DNA of 64,000 nucleotides from Brevibacterium permense (GCF_013280495.1 NZ_JABSSX010000003.1:248001-312000), one strand, 5' to 3'; counted from the stretch's first letter, positions 37,042-46,202 are shown. Notes: generated by a model from the sequence alone, not told the origin. Numbers and translations: made by a program.

Positions 37042-37248
37042 ATGAATGGTGCAAAGCTCTTCTCCGTTGCCACGGCACTCACGCTTGTCGCGTTGCTGGG
37101 CTTCATGCTCGCAGGATTCTTCCCGATCATCGTCGACTTCGCCTTCGGGATCGAAGCCGTGGCAGTCATTCTTGCGATGACGGGGGTGGTGGCCGTGTCA
37201 TTCGTGACGGTGAGGAAGTCGATGGAGAACGCAGCCCGTCACTACTGA
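37042..37248 (+). CDS. small two-helix membrane protein
   Basis: 68-residue hypothetical with two hydrophobic helices (about 7-28 and 33-55) and a basic C-terminus (RKSMENAARHY). AAGGAGATGG ends four bases before the ATG, a strong translation signal, so I regard it as real. No family recognised. Stands alone between the thiamine-binding-type gene and tRNA-Arg. Confidence 0.65.
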   Translation: MNGAKLFSVATALTLVALLGFMLAGFFPIIVDFAFGIEAVAVILAMTGVVAVSFVTVRKSMENAARHY

Positions 37249-37369
37249 GATGTTCCTGCCCTGCTTTCACGGCAGCGCGTTGGCCCCGGTACGAGGTGAC
37301 GGATGAGACAGTCCGCACCGACCCGGGGCCGCTTTCTGTTCACATCCGAGCATCGGTTAGGATATTTGA

Positions 37370-37443
37370 GCCTCCGTAGCTCAGTCGGATAGAGCAACCG
37401 CCTTCTAAGCGGTAGGTCGCGGGTTCGAGCCCCGCCGGGGGCG
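37370..37443 (+). tRNA. tRNA-Arg (anticodon UCU)
   Basis: Cloverleaf with acceptor GCCTCCG/CGGGGGC (one T-G pair), D-stem GCTC/GAGC, anticodon stem ACCGC/GCGGT around CTTCTAA (anticodon TCT), and T-arm GCGGG-TTCGAGC-CCCGC. CCA is not encoded. A -10-like TAGGAT (37358-37363) precedes it. It decodes the rare AGA codon of this high-GC genome. Confidence 0.96.
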
Positions 37444-37567
37444 CTTCTCATGCCCGCATCCGTTGATCGGGCGGGTCCGTCTGATCCCTGCTGTCGCTGA
37501 GCAATTCCGCGCCGATACGGCGTGGCAGTTGGTGCCGAGCTGGGAAAACATAGAGAGTGGAGGCGTG

Positions 37568-39265
37568 ATGACTGAGAGCAAGAGCGCCGTGACGCCGCCG
37601 GTCGGCCAAGCGTTGAACGATATCGTCAAGCGAGTGTCGGAGACGCGCTTCACCCTGCGCAGCGAAGACTTCGCCGACGCTGGCACAGCACACTCGACAC
37701 TGACTGCGGAACTCAACGACTACGTGCTGCCGCGGATCAACCGTTCGCGGACTCCGTTCCTCATCGCCGTGGGAGGATCGACAGGTGCCGGCAAATCTAC
37801 ACTGGTCAACTCCCTCGTAGGGCGCAACGTCAGTCCTGCCGGCGTGCGTCGACCGACGACGGGCAACCCGGTCGTCATCTTCAACCCCGCCGATGCGAAG
37901 TTCTTCGAATCAGAGCATTACCTGCCTGACCTGCCGCGCAGCTCCGACCCTCAGTCGGCCATGCCCGGAGTCGTGCTCATCGCTGATGAGCACATCGAAG
38001 CGGGCACGGCAATCCTCGACTGTCCGGATATCGACTCCGTCTCGGAGACGAACCGTGCGCTCTCGCGCAGGGTTCTGCTCAGCGCCGACCTGTGGCTCTT
38101 CGTGACGACGGCGAACCGATATGCCGACGCCGCTCCGTGGGCTCTGTTGAAGACGGCGGCCGCGCGAAGCACTTCGGTGGCCATCGTTCTCGATCGGGTA
38201 CCACCCGAAGCCAACCGCGAAGTCAGGCATCACCTGTCGAGTCTGCTCGCCGATGCGGGGCTGGCGAACTCACCGATCTTCTCCGTCGCAGAGCTCGAGC
38301 TGGAAGACGGTCTGCTGCCTCATGCGGCGATCTATCCGATTCGCTCCTGGATCTCTCAGGTCGGCACGGAGGGCACCTCACTCGAACGCATCCGCAATCG
38401 CACGCTGACGGGTGCGATCGCTGCGCTGCCCGCACGGGTCAGGGAGCTCGCCGACTTCGCCGAAACGCAGGAACAGGCTCACATCGCCCTGGTCGGCTCA
38501 GTGGAGAAGAGCTTCCGATCGGCTCAATCCGGGCTCGCCGAAGTCTTCTCCGACGGACGGGTCCTGCACGGAGAGGTCAATGCCCGCTGGCAGGACTTCG
38601 TGGGCACAGGTCAGCTCTTCCGGGGACTGGAGCCGACGATGGCTCGTATGCGAGATCGCATCTCCGCTGCGGTGACCGGCAAACATGACGCGGCCACTCC
38701 ATTGCATGTCGCCATCCTGCGCAGCGCGGCCGTGTCCCTGCGCGAACAGGCCATCGACGTGGTCGATGAAGTCAATGCCGAGTGGCGAAACACAGCTGCC
38801 GGTGCCGCCCTCATCGAAGATCAGCCTGAACTGCGCACGGTGGGCGCGGGGCTCGAGGACTCAGTGAAGTCGGCGGTAAGTACCTGGTCGGACGAAGTCA
38901 ACGCGCTTGTGCGCGATATCGGTCAGGGAAAGAAGTCCAAGGCCCGAATCCTCTCCTTCGGCGTTGCAGGAGTCTGCGCCGTCGTCGAATACGCTGCCTT
39001 CTGGGATCCGCGAAGCGCCAGCGATGGCGGGCAGAGCACCCGACAAGGTGCAGGAGTCGCGCTCAATCTCGCGGAGACGATCTTCGGAGCCGACGAAGCG
39101 GCCAGGCTCATCGCATCGATCCGACAGCGCTTCCTCGACGCGGCTGTGGGCATCGTGGCGGGCTGCCGTACTCCTTTCGACAACGCATTGAGACTATCCG
39201 CGGTACCGGCGCGGCAAGCGGGCGCCCTGCGCGCCTCCGGTGAACGACTTGAGGTGGCATTGTGA
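37568..39265 (+). CDS. dynamin-like GTPase (DynA-like), first of pair
   Basis: Large GTPase of 565 residues. The P-loop GGSTGAGKST is at 69-78, followed by a switch-I-like RRPTTGNPV and a G3/G4 region (DCPDIDSV, VLDRV). The C-terminal half is helical without a clear membrane span. It overlaps the second GTPase by four bases (GTGA), so they are made together. The arrangement matches the bacterial dynamin pair DynA/DynB of Streptomyces, which act at sporulation septa; homology is inferred from GTPase class, size, pairing and neighbours. The ATG at 37568 has GGAGG upstream; a longer in-frame extension runs back to the tRNA. Confidence 0.78.
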   Translation: MTESKSAVTPPVGQALNDIVKRVSETRFTLRSEDFADAGTAHSTLTAELNDYVLPRINRSRTPFLIAVGGSTGAGKSTLVNSLVGRNVSPAGVRRPTTGNPVVIFNPADAKFFESEHYLPDLPRSSDPQSAMPGVVLIADEHIEAGTAILDCPDIDSVSETNRALSRRVLLSADLWLFVTTANRYADAAPWALLKTAAARSTSVAIVLDRVPPEANREVRHHLSSLLADAGLANSPIFSVAELELEDGLLPHAAIYPIRSWISQVGTEGTSLERIRNRTLTGAIAALPARVRELADFAETQEQAHIALVGSVEKSFRSAQSGLAEVFSDGRVLHGEVNARWQDFVGTGQLFRGLEPTMARMRDRISAAVTGKHDAATPLHVAILRSAAVSLREQAIDVVDEVNAEWRNTAAGAALIEDQPELRTVGAGLEDSVKSAVSTWSDEVNALVRDIGQGKKSKARILSFGVAGVCAVVEYAAFWDPRSASDGGQSTRQGAGVALNLAETIFGADEAARLIASIRQRFLDAAVGIVAGCRTPFDNALRLSAVPARQAGALRASGERLEVAL

Positions 39266-40842
39266 ACAGTTCCGCACAGACCGAGATCCGGCGCCTCGCC
39301 GAGGGTATCCGACATGCCCTGTCGCTGAGTGACGACAAGCTCGGCGGAGACGTTCGCACCGATGCGCAGAATCTGCTCGATCGGGCGGAAGACCGTCTGG
39401 GCCTGGGAGAGGACTTCACCGTCGTGGCATTCGCCGGGTCGACGGGCTCCGGCAAATCATCACTGTTCAACGCAGTGGCCGGCCTCGAAATCGCCCGTGT
39501 CGGTGTGCGCAGGCCGACGACTTCACGACCGACCGCATGCGTCTGGGGCGAGGGCGGAAACGATGTCCTCGACTGGCTGCATGTTCCCGAACGCAGCCGC
39601 ACCTGGCGCGAGTCCGCGCTCGACGGCGACGATCAGAGGCGACTGCACGGTCTGATCCTGCTCGACCTGCCCGACCACGACTCCACGGCAGTCGAACACC
39701 GTGTCGAGTCGGATCGTCTGGTGGGACTCGTCGATGTCGTGTTCTGGGTCGTCGACCCACAGAAATACGCCGACTTCTCACTGCACTCCGAGTACCTGAC
39801 CAAACTCGCGGAGAACAGCGCGAACATGGTCGTCGTCCTCAACCAGATCGACAAACTCAGTCCGGAGGAGCAGAAGGCCGCAACCGACCATCTGCGCCAG
39901 CTGCTCAACGAGGATGGGCTGAGCGAGACGAATGTGCGCATCTCCTCGGCCGTGACTCGAGAGGGCATCCCGGAGATCCGCAGCATCCTCGCCGACACCG
40001 TCGACTCGAACGACGCAGCGGCCGAGAGGCTGTTGGCCGATATGCAGGCGATGGCCAATCGGATCCGGAAGGAACTCGGAGAACCGGTCTCCTCGCCGGA
40101 CGAACTTGCCGGCGCATCCCGACTGGTCGAGACGATGTCGGAAGCCGCCGGTGTCGAAGCCGTGGCACAGACCGTGCACGATGATTACATCCGTCGTTCC
40201 TACCGCAAGACCGGGTACCCCATCCTCGCATGGGCCCAGCGCAATGCGCCCGATCCGCTGGGTGCCAAGCACGGTCAGGACAGGGACGAGCTCGTCCGCG
40301 CTTCGGTGCCGGCGACGACGAAGGCACAGAGCTCCCACGTCCGGCTCATGGCGCACGAACTCTTCGCAGAATCCGTGTCGACCATGCCGCAGGCATGGCA
40401 GAACGAGGCCGCGGAAGCAGAGAAGAAGAGCACCGACGAGCTGTCGGAGAATCTCGACTCGGCCGTCACGGCTGTGGATATCACTCGCCAGAGCCCTGGT
40501 TGGTGGTCGCTGGCACACACCCTGCAGATCATCTTCTTCGTCGCCTCGATCATCGGTCTCCTCGGCATCATCGTCTCCGCCCTCGTCGCCGTAATCGGTT
40601 CGGGTGCCCTGCCGACGTGGTGTTGGATCCTCAGCATCGGGTTGTTCCTGATCGGCTGCATCGGTTCATTCGTGACTTCTCTGGTGGCGAAGTCTGCGCG
40701 GGCCAAGGGCGCCAAGGAGGCGGCCTCCGAGGTCGACGGCAAGCTGCGAGACGCGGTCGGCCGCGTCGCCCAGAGCTCGTATCTCAACTCGGTGAAGAGC
40801 GTCATCGGAGAACACCGACGGGCATACGAGATGCTCGGCTGA
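39262..40842 (+). CDS. dynamin-like GTPase (DynB-like) with C-terminal membrane hairpin
   Basis: Second GTPase (526 residues). P-loop GSTGSGKSS at 59-67, RRPTTSRPT switch I, LDLPDHDS as G3 and VLNQIDKLS as G4 (NQxD). Two membrane helices at about 423-446 and 455-478 (IIFFVASIIGLLGIIVSALV; ILSIGLFLIGCIGSFVTSLV) are followed by an amphipathic tail. The GTG start overlaps the partner's stop. Having one membrane-anchored and one soluble member is the DynA/DynB pattern. The adjacent SSB paralogue suggests a cell-division or chromosome-segregation context. Confidence 0.8.
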   Translation: MNSSAQTEIRRLAEGIRHALSLSDDKLGGDVRTDAQNLLDRAEDRLGLGEDFTVVAFAGSTGSGKSSLFNAVAGLEIARVGVRRPTTSRPTACVWGEGGNDVLDWLHVPERSRTWRESALDGDDQRRLHGLILLDLPDHDSTAVEHRVESDRLVGLVDVVFWVVDPQKYADFSLHSEYLTKLAENSANMVVVLNQIDKLSPEEQKAATDHLRQLLNEDGLSETNVRISSAVTREGIPEIRSILADTVDSNDAAAERLLADMQAMANRIRKELGEPVSSPDELAGASRLVETMSEAAGVEAVAQTVHDDYIRRSYRKTGYPILAWAQRNAPDPLGAKHGQDRDELVRASVPATTKAQSSHVRLMAHELFAESVSTMPQAWQNEAAEAEKKSTDELSENLDSAVTAVDITRQSPGWWSLAHTLQIIFFVASIIGLLGIIVSALVAVIGSGALPTWCWILSIGLFLIGCIGSFVTSLVAKSARAKGAKEAASEVDGKLRDAVGRVAQSSYLNSVKSVIGEHRRAYEMLG

Positions 40843-40899
40843 GACGCAGACACGCATTTCCGACTCGAACACACCCCGTGGGCGACTCGGACAGTGACG

Positions 40900-40930
40900 C
40901 CCTGTGGACGGAGAACCTCTGTCCACAGGG
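40900..40930. terminator. hairpin after GTPase pair
   Basis: CCCTGTGGAC (40900-40909) and GTCCACAGGG (40921-40930), 10 perfect base pairs with an 11-base loop, 58 bases after the stop. No T-run; an operator for the following SSB gene is the alternative. Confidence 0.5.
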
Positions 40931-41032
40931 CAGTTCATGTTTCTGGACACTGGTGCGAAGGACCGGGCTGACTGGAGATCCATGCGGACGCAGATGACCG
41001 TATGGTTTCATCACACCGATTTGGAGACACCG

Positions 41033-41626
41033 ATGTCCGCAATCCCGATCACCGTCACCGGTACCATCGCCACCGCGCCGAGCGCACGTACGCTGCCGTC
41101 CGGGCGAGCCTGCGCCTCGTTCAGGCTGGCCGTCAACCACTGGCGAGTCGACAAGAACACCGGTGAATTCGTCACAGACGGCACCTCGTGGTTCGGCGTC
41201 GACTGCTACGGCGACCTGGCGAGCAATTCCGCGATGTCGCTCAACACCGGCGCCGCGGTGATCGTATCGGGCAGCCTGAGGAATCGAGAATGGGCCACCG
41301 AGGAGCGCAGCGGAATCTCGCCGACGGTGGTAGCGGAGCATATCGGTCCCGACCTGAGGTACGGAACCGCTCATTACAAGCGCGCCAAAGCAGCCGACCG
41401 CTCACAGTCGACGGCCGGAGAGACGACCTCTGATTCATCCGGATCGAACGATTCGGGTTGGAGCGCATTGAGCCCTGCCGAAACGCCGCCGGAGTCCGAA
41501 TCCGACGCCGACACCGCTCATGGCGACATCGTCGATACCGCGAGCAGCGACGATGCCGACATCGACACCGGTGCCGAAGATGATCCGATCGCACAGGAGA
41601 CCGCAAAAATCGCGGCACCCTTCTGA
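41033..41626 (+). CDS. single-stranded DNA-binding protein paralogue (SsbB-like)
   Basis: OB-fold SSB-type protein of 197 residues. Residues 4-112 show the SSB core (ITVTGTIATAPSARTLPSGRACASFRLAV, TSWFGVDCYGDLASN, GAAVIVSGSLRNREW). The tail is Ser/Thr/Asp-rich and ends KIAAPF, without the DDDIPF-type acidic tip used by replicative SSB to recruit partners. In Streptomyces an SsbB paralogue lacking this tip is implicated in chromosome segregation, and the M. tuberculosis paralogue Rv2478c sits next to EttA as here. GGAG is six bases before the ATG. Confidence 0.85.
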   Translation: MSAIPITVTGTIATAPSARTLPSGRACASFRLAVNHWRVDKNTGEFVTDGTSWFGVDCYGDLASNSAMSLNTGAAVIVSGSLRNREWATEERSGISPTVVAEHIGPDLRYGTAHYKRAKAADRSQSTAGETTSDSSGSNDSGWSALSPAETPPESESDADTAHGDIVDTASSDDADIDTGAEDDPIAQETAKIAAPF

Positions 41627-41727
41627 TCGCGTGAATTCCTTGCCTTCCTGTCGAATCGTTGCGCCTCGCGGCTCGTGTCATCCGCTAGAGTGAGACTGTC
41701 AATCGTCCCCTCTCGCCGAGGTTGCAG

Positions 41728-42453
41728 ATGCGTCTTGTTCCTGTGCTGAGTGCTGCGGCACTGACACTGGCATTGTCGGGCTGTTCGCTGCTCGGCTTCG
41801 GTGCCGATGATTCGCAGCCGCAGCCGAAGCAGACCCAGGCGAAGCCCGTTGCCGAAGTCGACAAGGTGCTCAAGGCACTCAAACCACTGACGGGTGACAA
41901 GGAATCGGTGCCGTCGACGAAGAAGTTCTTCTCCACGATGCTCGACGCCGGCTATGAGCCCGAGCAGCTCGAGGCCACGATCGACGAATCGCCGCTCGGC
42001 AATGAGGTTCCTTCGAAGATGTTCGGAGTCAAGACCGACAAGGGCTGCGTCGTCGGCGAGATCCGGAAGGGCAAAGCCACCGCCGACCTCGTCCAGCCCA
42101 CCGAATCGACGGGCTCCTGCCTGTTCGGCGAAGTGGAACGGCCGAAAGGTGTCAAAGCACCGAAGGGCGAGAAGCGCGACGAAGACGGCGACTCGAACGG
42201 TGCCGGCCACCTGCCCGGTGAGGACATCAACGGCAAGGACGGTGAAACCGAGAGCCCCGCGCCGAGTGAAGACGACTCCGCGTCGGCAAGCACCGGGGGA
42301 GTCGAAGGGACTGAGGGCTCCGAAGGCAACGACAGTTCCCAAGGAACCGATGGTTCTCAGGGCACCGATGGATCCTCCGGTGAGGGCGGGTCCGAGGAGA
42401 CCTCGAACGAGGGCGACACTTCGGGTGAAGCCCCGTCACTCGGCGGCGGCTGA
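41728..42453 (+). CDS. lipoprotein with Gly/Ser/Glu-rich tail
   Basis: Predicted surface lipoprotein of 241 residues. The signal sequence MRLVPVLSAAALTLALSGC has a lipobox ending at Cys19. A small domain follows (about 40-140, VLKALKPLTGDKESVPSTKKF ... GCVVGEIRKGKA ... GSCLFGEV). It contains two cysteines that could form a disulfide. I recall this as a DUF6993-like domain, not certain. From about 145 to the end it is low-complexity acidic/Gly/Ser/Thr. The TTG at 41722 is a less likely start. Function unknown; between ssb and ettA. Confidence 0.7.
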   Translation: MRLVPVLSAAALTLALSGCSLLGFGADDSQPQPKQTQAKPVAEVDKVLKALKPLTGDKESVPSTKKFFSTMLDAGYEPEQLEATIDESPLGNEVPSKMFGVKTDKGCVVGEIRKGKATADLVQPTESTGSCLFGEVERPKGVKAPKGEKRDEDGDSNGAGHLPGEDINGKDGETESPAPSEDDSASASTGGVEGTEGSEGNDSSQGTDGSQGTDGSSGEGGSEETSNEGDTSGEAPSLGGG

Positions 42454-42562
42454 GCGCTCGTCAACGCAGGTCTGGTCGCCTCGGCGGAAGTTCAGACAAC
42501 CCCGGCGGATGCCGAGCGTCAAGTGGCGCTGGGGTGCGCCGAACCGATAGCCTGAGTGCACT

Positions 42563-44245
42563 ATGGCCGAATTCATCTACACCATGCACAAGGCGCGCAA
42601 AGCGCACGGTGACAAAGTCATCCTCGACGATGTATCGATGTCGTTCTACCCCGGAGCGAAGATCGGTATGGTCGGCCCCAACGGCGCCGGCAAATCTACG
42701 ATTCTCAAGATCATGGCGGGTATCGAGCAGCCCTCCAACGGTGAAGCTCGACTCAGCCCCGGGTACTCGGTGGGCATCCTCATGCAGGAGCCGCCCCTGA
42801 ATGAAGAGAAGACCGTCCTCGGAAACGTCGAAGAAGGCGTCGGCGAGATCAAAGCAAAGGTCGATCGTTTCAATGCCATCTCCGAGGAGATGGCCGATCC
42901 CGATGCGGACTTCGACGCCCTCATGGAAGAGATGGGCAAGCTGCAGGAGGCCATCGACGCCGCTGACGCTTGGGATCTCGACTCCCAGCTCGAACAGGCG
43001 ATGGACGCTCTGCGGTGCCCGCCGCCGGACGCGGACGTCTCTGTGCTCTCCGGTGGTGAACGACGCCGTGTGGCACTGTGCAAGCTTCTGCTGGAGAAGC
43101 CCGATCTGCTGCTCCTCGACGAGCCGACGAACCACCTCGATGCGGAATCGGTGCTGTGGCTCGAGCAGCACCTGAAGACCTACCCGGGCGCTGTCATCGC
43201 GATCACCCATGATAGGTACTTCCTCGACCACGTGGCCGAATGGATCGCCGAAGTCGACCGTGGGCATCTCTACCCCTATGAGGGCAACTACTCGACTTAC
43301 CTCGCGAAGAAGCAGGAGCGCCTTCAGGTCCAGGGCAAGAAGGACGCGAAGCTCGCTAAGCGGTTGAAAGACGAACTCGAATGGGTGCGTTCGAACCCGA
43401 AGGCGAAGCAGACGAAGTCGAAGGCCCGACTGGCCCGCTACGAAGAGATGGCGGCCGAGGCGGAGAAGACGCAGAAGCTCGACTTCGAAGAGATTCAGAT
43501 TCCAGCCGGCCCCCGCCTCGGTGATGTCGTCATCGAAGCGGACAAGATCGAAAAGGGCTTCGATGGGCGCAAACTCATCGACGGCCTGAGCTTCTCCCTG
43601 CCCCGCAACGGCATCGTCGGCGTCATCGGACCCAACGGCGTCGGAAAGTCGACGCTGTTCAAGACGATCGTCGGTATGGAAGAGCTCGACGGCGGAGATC
43701 TCAAGGTCGGAGAGACCGTGAAGATCTCCTATGTCGACCAGTCCCGCGGCGGAATCGATCCGGACAAGAACCTGTGGGAGGTCGTCTCCGACGGACTCGA
43801 CTTCATCCAGGTCGGCAAGGTGGAGATGCCCTCTCGTGCCTATGTCTCTGCGTTCGGATTCAAAGGCCCGGACCAGCAGAAGAAGGCCGGAGTCCTCTCC
43901 GGCGGTGAGCGCAACCGCCTCAACCTCGCACTCACCCTCAAACAGGGCGGAAACCTGCTCCTGCTCGATGAGCCGACGAACGACCTCGATGTCGAAACCC
44001 TCGGCTCGCTGGAGAACGCCCTGCTCGAGTTCCCCGGCTGCGCCGTGGTCGTCTCGCACGATCGCTGGTTCCTCGACCGTGTGGCCACGCACATCCTCGC
44101 GTGGGAAGGCACAGAGGAGAACCCTGCGAACTGGTACTGGTTCGAAGGCAACTTCGAAGCCTATGAGAAGAACAAGGTCGAGCGACTCGGCGAAAACGCG
44201 GCCCGCCCGCACCGAGTCACCCACCGTCGTCTCACCCGAGACTGA
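42563..44245 (+). CDS. ettA: energy-dependent translational throttle protein EttA (ABC-F)
   Basis: Ribosome-associated ABC-F ATPase (560 residues) gating translation elongation according to the ATP/ADP ratio. ABC1 has Walker A GPNGAGKS (38-45), signature LSGGE (162-166) and LLLLDEPTNHLDAES. The arm and linker lie between (about 240-320, Lys/Arg-rich). ABC2 has GPNGVGKST, LSGGERNRLNLAL and LLLLDEPTNDLD. No transmembrane segments. It begins MAEFIYTMHKARKAHGDKVIL, the EttA hallmark. A -10-like TAGCCT ends nine bases before the ATG, with no clear Shine-Dalgarno. Confidence 0.95.
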   Translation: MAEFIYTMHKARKAHGDKVILDDVSMSFYPGAKIGMVGPNGAGKSTILKIMAGIEQPSNGEARLSPGYSVGILMQEPPLNEEKTVLGNVEEGVGEIKAKVDRFNAISEEMADPDADFDALMEEMGKLQEAIDAADAWDLDSQLEQAMDALRCPPPDADVSVLSGGERRRVALCKLLLEKPDLLLLDEPTNHLDAESVLWLEQHLKTYPGAVIAITHDRYFLDHVAEWIAEVDRGHLYPYEGNYSTYLAKKQERLQVQGKKDAKLAKRLKDELEWVRSNPKAKQTKSKARLARYEEMAAEAEKTQKLDFEEIQIPAGPRLGDVVIEADKIEKGFDGRKLIDGLSFSLPRNGIVGVIGPNGVGKSTLFKTIVGMEELDGGDLKVGETVKISYVDQSRGGIDPDKNLWEVVSDGLDFIQVGKVEMPSRAYVSAFGFKGPDQQKKAGVLSGGERNRLNLALTLKQGGNLLLLDEPTNDLDVETLGSLENALLEFPGCAVVVSHDRWFLDRVATHILAWEGTEENPANWYWFEGNFEAYEKNKVERLGENAARPHRVTHRRLTRD

Positions 44246-44413
44246 GCTCAGTTCGGTCTGAGCCGAACCGGTTCCGACTCTTCTTTCGCATCTTTCGGAT
44301 ACAGGTGGACGATGAACGCGCCCGCACAGAATCGGTGGGAGATGTGCGCTGCGTCCGCTGGCGGAGCGTCCAAAACGAGCCAGCCCGAAGCCTCGACCGA
44401 ATGAGGAGCAGAG

Positions 44414-44659
44414 TCAGTCCTCTGATCGGCGGGTGAGTCCGCCGAGGTTCGCGATCCCTCTGAACAGCAGCCGGACGAGAATCGTGCCGACGACTCCACA
44501 TACGACTGCCAACAGCCCGCAGACCGCCACATGCAGATCCGTGCGTCCCATGAACGCCACGAGGCTGAGCAGCCCGATGACGAGAAAAAGCGCCACGTTG
44601 ACCAGCCGGCTGAGGATGGTGCCGATGATGTCCATCATCGTCGGGTCCTTGCTCGTCAC
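44414..44659 (-). CDS. small membrane protein coupled to tesB
   Basis: 81-residue protein with two hydrophobic helices (about 18-38 and 45-67), start GTG overlapping the TesB stop codon on the same strand. A perfect AAGGAGG lies six bases upstream inside the tesB end, so translation is strongly supported. No family recognised; ends GLTRRSED. A weak GTTCGG/CCGAAC hairpin (44251-44268) downstream may terminate both this operon and the convergent ettA. No gene is seen in 44246-44413. Confidence 0.7.
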   Translation of the reverse strand: MTSKDPTMMDIIGTILSRLVNVALFLVIGLLSLVAFMGRTDLHVAVCGLLAVVCGVVGTILVRLLFRGIANLGGLTRRSED

Positions 44660-45564
44660 TGAACCTCCTTGACCCGGACCATGCCTTCCTGGGCCACAGT
44701 GGCCAGCAGGGTCCCGTCCTGAGCGAAGATGCGGCCGTAGCCGAGACCGCGCCCACCCTGTGCGGCAGGAGACTCCTGCACATAGAGCATCCAGTCGTCG
44801 ACGCGCACCCTGTGGTGCCACCACATCGCATGGTCGAGGCTGGCCACCCGCAGCCCCGGGGTTCGCCACGTCAGTTCGTGATGACGAAGGACAGGTTCGA
44901 GCAGGTTGAAGTCACTGGCATAGGCCAGAGCCGCGGCATTGAGCACCGGATCGTCGCCGAACGTCGAACTGGCTCGGAACCAGGAATGCTGTTCGGTGAT
45001 CGAGGGATCCGAGACGCCCGAGGTGTGCAGAGACGGCTCGACAGGACGGACTTCGAAGGGACGCTTCCTCAGCCAGTCGCTGACGACCGGAGAATCCTCG
45101 TCACCGATATAGTCAAGCAGTTCCGGGCAGTCATCGGGAGCCGGCAGACCTGTAGGCATCTGCTCGGCATGGCTGAGACCCGGCTGGTCGTCCTGGAACG
45201 AAGCGCTCAATGAAAGGATCGGCGCGCCCTTCTGATAAGCGTGGACGCGACGGGCCGAGAACGAACGGCCGTCGCGCAGCCGCTCGACGCCGAATTCGAT
45301 GGGCTCACTGACATCGCCGGCGCGCAGGAAATATCCGTGGAGGGAATGGATCAGGCGGTCACTGGGAAGTGTGGCAGCTGCTGCGACGACACACTGTGCG
45401 AGCACCTGCCCGCCGAAGACCCGACCGTCGGGTTTGTACTGGCTGTGCCCGATGAAGAAGTCCGTTTCGCTGGACGCCGCAGTGAACTCGAGCCGGCGCA
45501 GATCGAGGATCTCGTGCAGCCGAGCTACGTTCGCCTCCGCTTCGGAGGATGCTTCGTCGGTCAT
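44656..45564 (-). CDS. tesB: acyl-CoA thioesterase II
   Basis: Double-hotdog thioesterase hydrolysing acyl-CoA (302 residues). Conserved segments are GRVFGGQVLAQ, SLHGYFLRAGD, GRSFSARRV and the C-terminal ASLDHAMWWH containing the catalytic Asp; QESP provides a further active-site segment. The ATG at 45564 has GGGAGAAG upstream; an upstream in-frame extension (to 45609) is ignored. Divergent from the hotdog gene at 45648, with an 83-base intergenic region holding both promoters. Confidence 0.92.
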   Translation of the reverse strand: MTDEASSEAEANVARLHEILDLRRLEFTAASSETDFFIGHSQYKPDGRVFGGQVLAQCVVAAAATLPSDRLIHSLHGYFLRAGDVSEPIEFGVERLRDGRSFSARRVHAYQKGAPILSLSASFQDDQPGLSHAEQMPTGLPAPDDCPELLDYIGDEDSPVVSDWLRKRPFEVRPVEPSLHTSGVSDPSITEQHSWFRASSTFGDDPVLNAAALAYASDFNLLEPVLRHHELTWRTPGLRVASLDHAMWWHHRVRVDDWMLYVQESPAAQGGRGLGYGRIFAQDGTLLATVAQEGMVRVKEVQ

Positions 45565-45647
45565 GGGCTTCTCCCTCGGATGACTGGGCCAATCGTGCGT
45601 ACGAGTCACGATCCTATCGCGTGCGGCACCGTCGTGAGGAAGGTGGC

Positions 45648-46202
45648 ATGATGGGAGGCATGCACTCTGGCGCCACCAACCCCCTTCTCGACGAATTCAC
45701 CCGCGTACTGTTGGAACTGAGATGGGGTGATATGGACGCCTACGGCCACGTGAACAACGTCACCCAGCTCAAACTGCTGGAAGAGGCTCGCGTCCGTGCT
45801 CTCGGCTCTCCCACCCACAGCTCCGATGCACCGACCACGCCGGGAGAGCACGGGGTGACCGAGACGGTCAGCGGGGTCGAGATGCCGACGATCTTCGCCG
45901 ACGCCTCTGCCACCACCGAGCTGCTCGTGGCCTCCCACGCCATCGAATACCGTGCCCCGATTCCCTATCGGACCGGACCCATCGCCGTCGATCTCGTCAT
46001 CAGCGAAGTCCGACCCGCCTCGGTGACGGTGGGCTATGTCATCTGCGAACCGGACGGTTCGCGCACCTACACGGTCGCCGAGACCGTCATCGTCTTCATC
46101 GACATCGACAGCGGCCGGCCGCGACGCCTCAGGGAAGCCGAGACCGGCGCCATGGAATCGGTGCTCGGTACACCCGTGCCGCTGCGGAGGGCCCGACGAT
46201 GA
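45648..46202 (+). CDS. single-hotdog acyl-CoA thioesterase (4HBT/FadM-like)
   Basis: Hotdog-fold protein (184 residues) with the 4HBT motif RWGDMDAYGHVNN, where Asp is the usual catalytic residue, followed by the long hydrophobic helix region and the EYRAPIPYRTGP strand. An insertion around 55-75 (SPTHSSDAPTTPGEHG) is unusual. GAGGAAGG before the ATG codons at 45648/45651 fixes the start; 45660 has no spacing. It overlaps the next gene by ATGA, the same pairing as mycobacterial Rv2475c-Rv2474c. Substrate unknown. Confidence 0.82.
   Translation: MMGGMHSGATNPLLDEFTRVLLELRWGDMDAYGHVNNVTQLKLLEEARVRALGSPTHSSDAPTTPGEHGVTETVSGVEMPTIFADASATTELLVASHAIEYRAPIPYRTGPIAVDLVISEVRPASVTVGYVICEPDGSRTYTVAETVIVFIDIDSGRPRRLREAETGAMESVLGTPVPLRRARR

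Noticed and set aside
44248..44532. 94-codon minus-strand frame downstream of the small membrane gene
   Set aside because: Overlaps the better-supported 81-residue gene in another frame and has no start with a ribosome site near the plausible C-terminal part.
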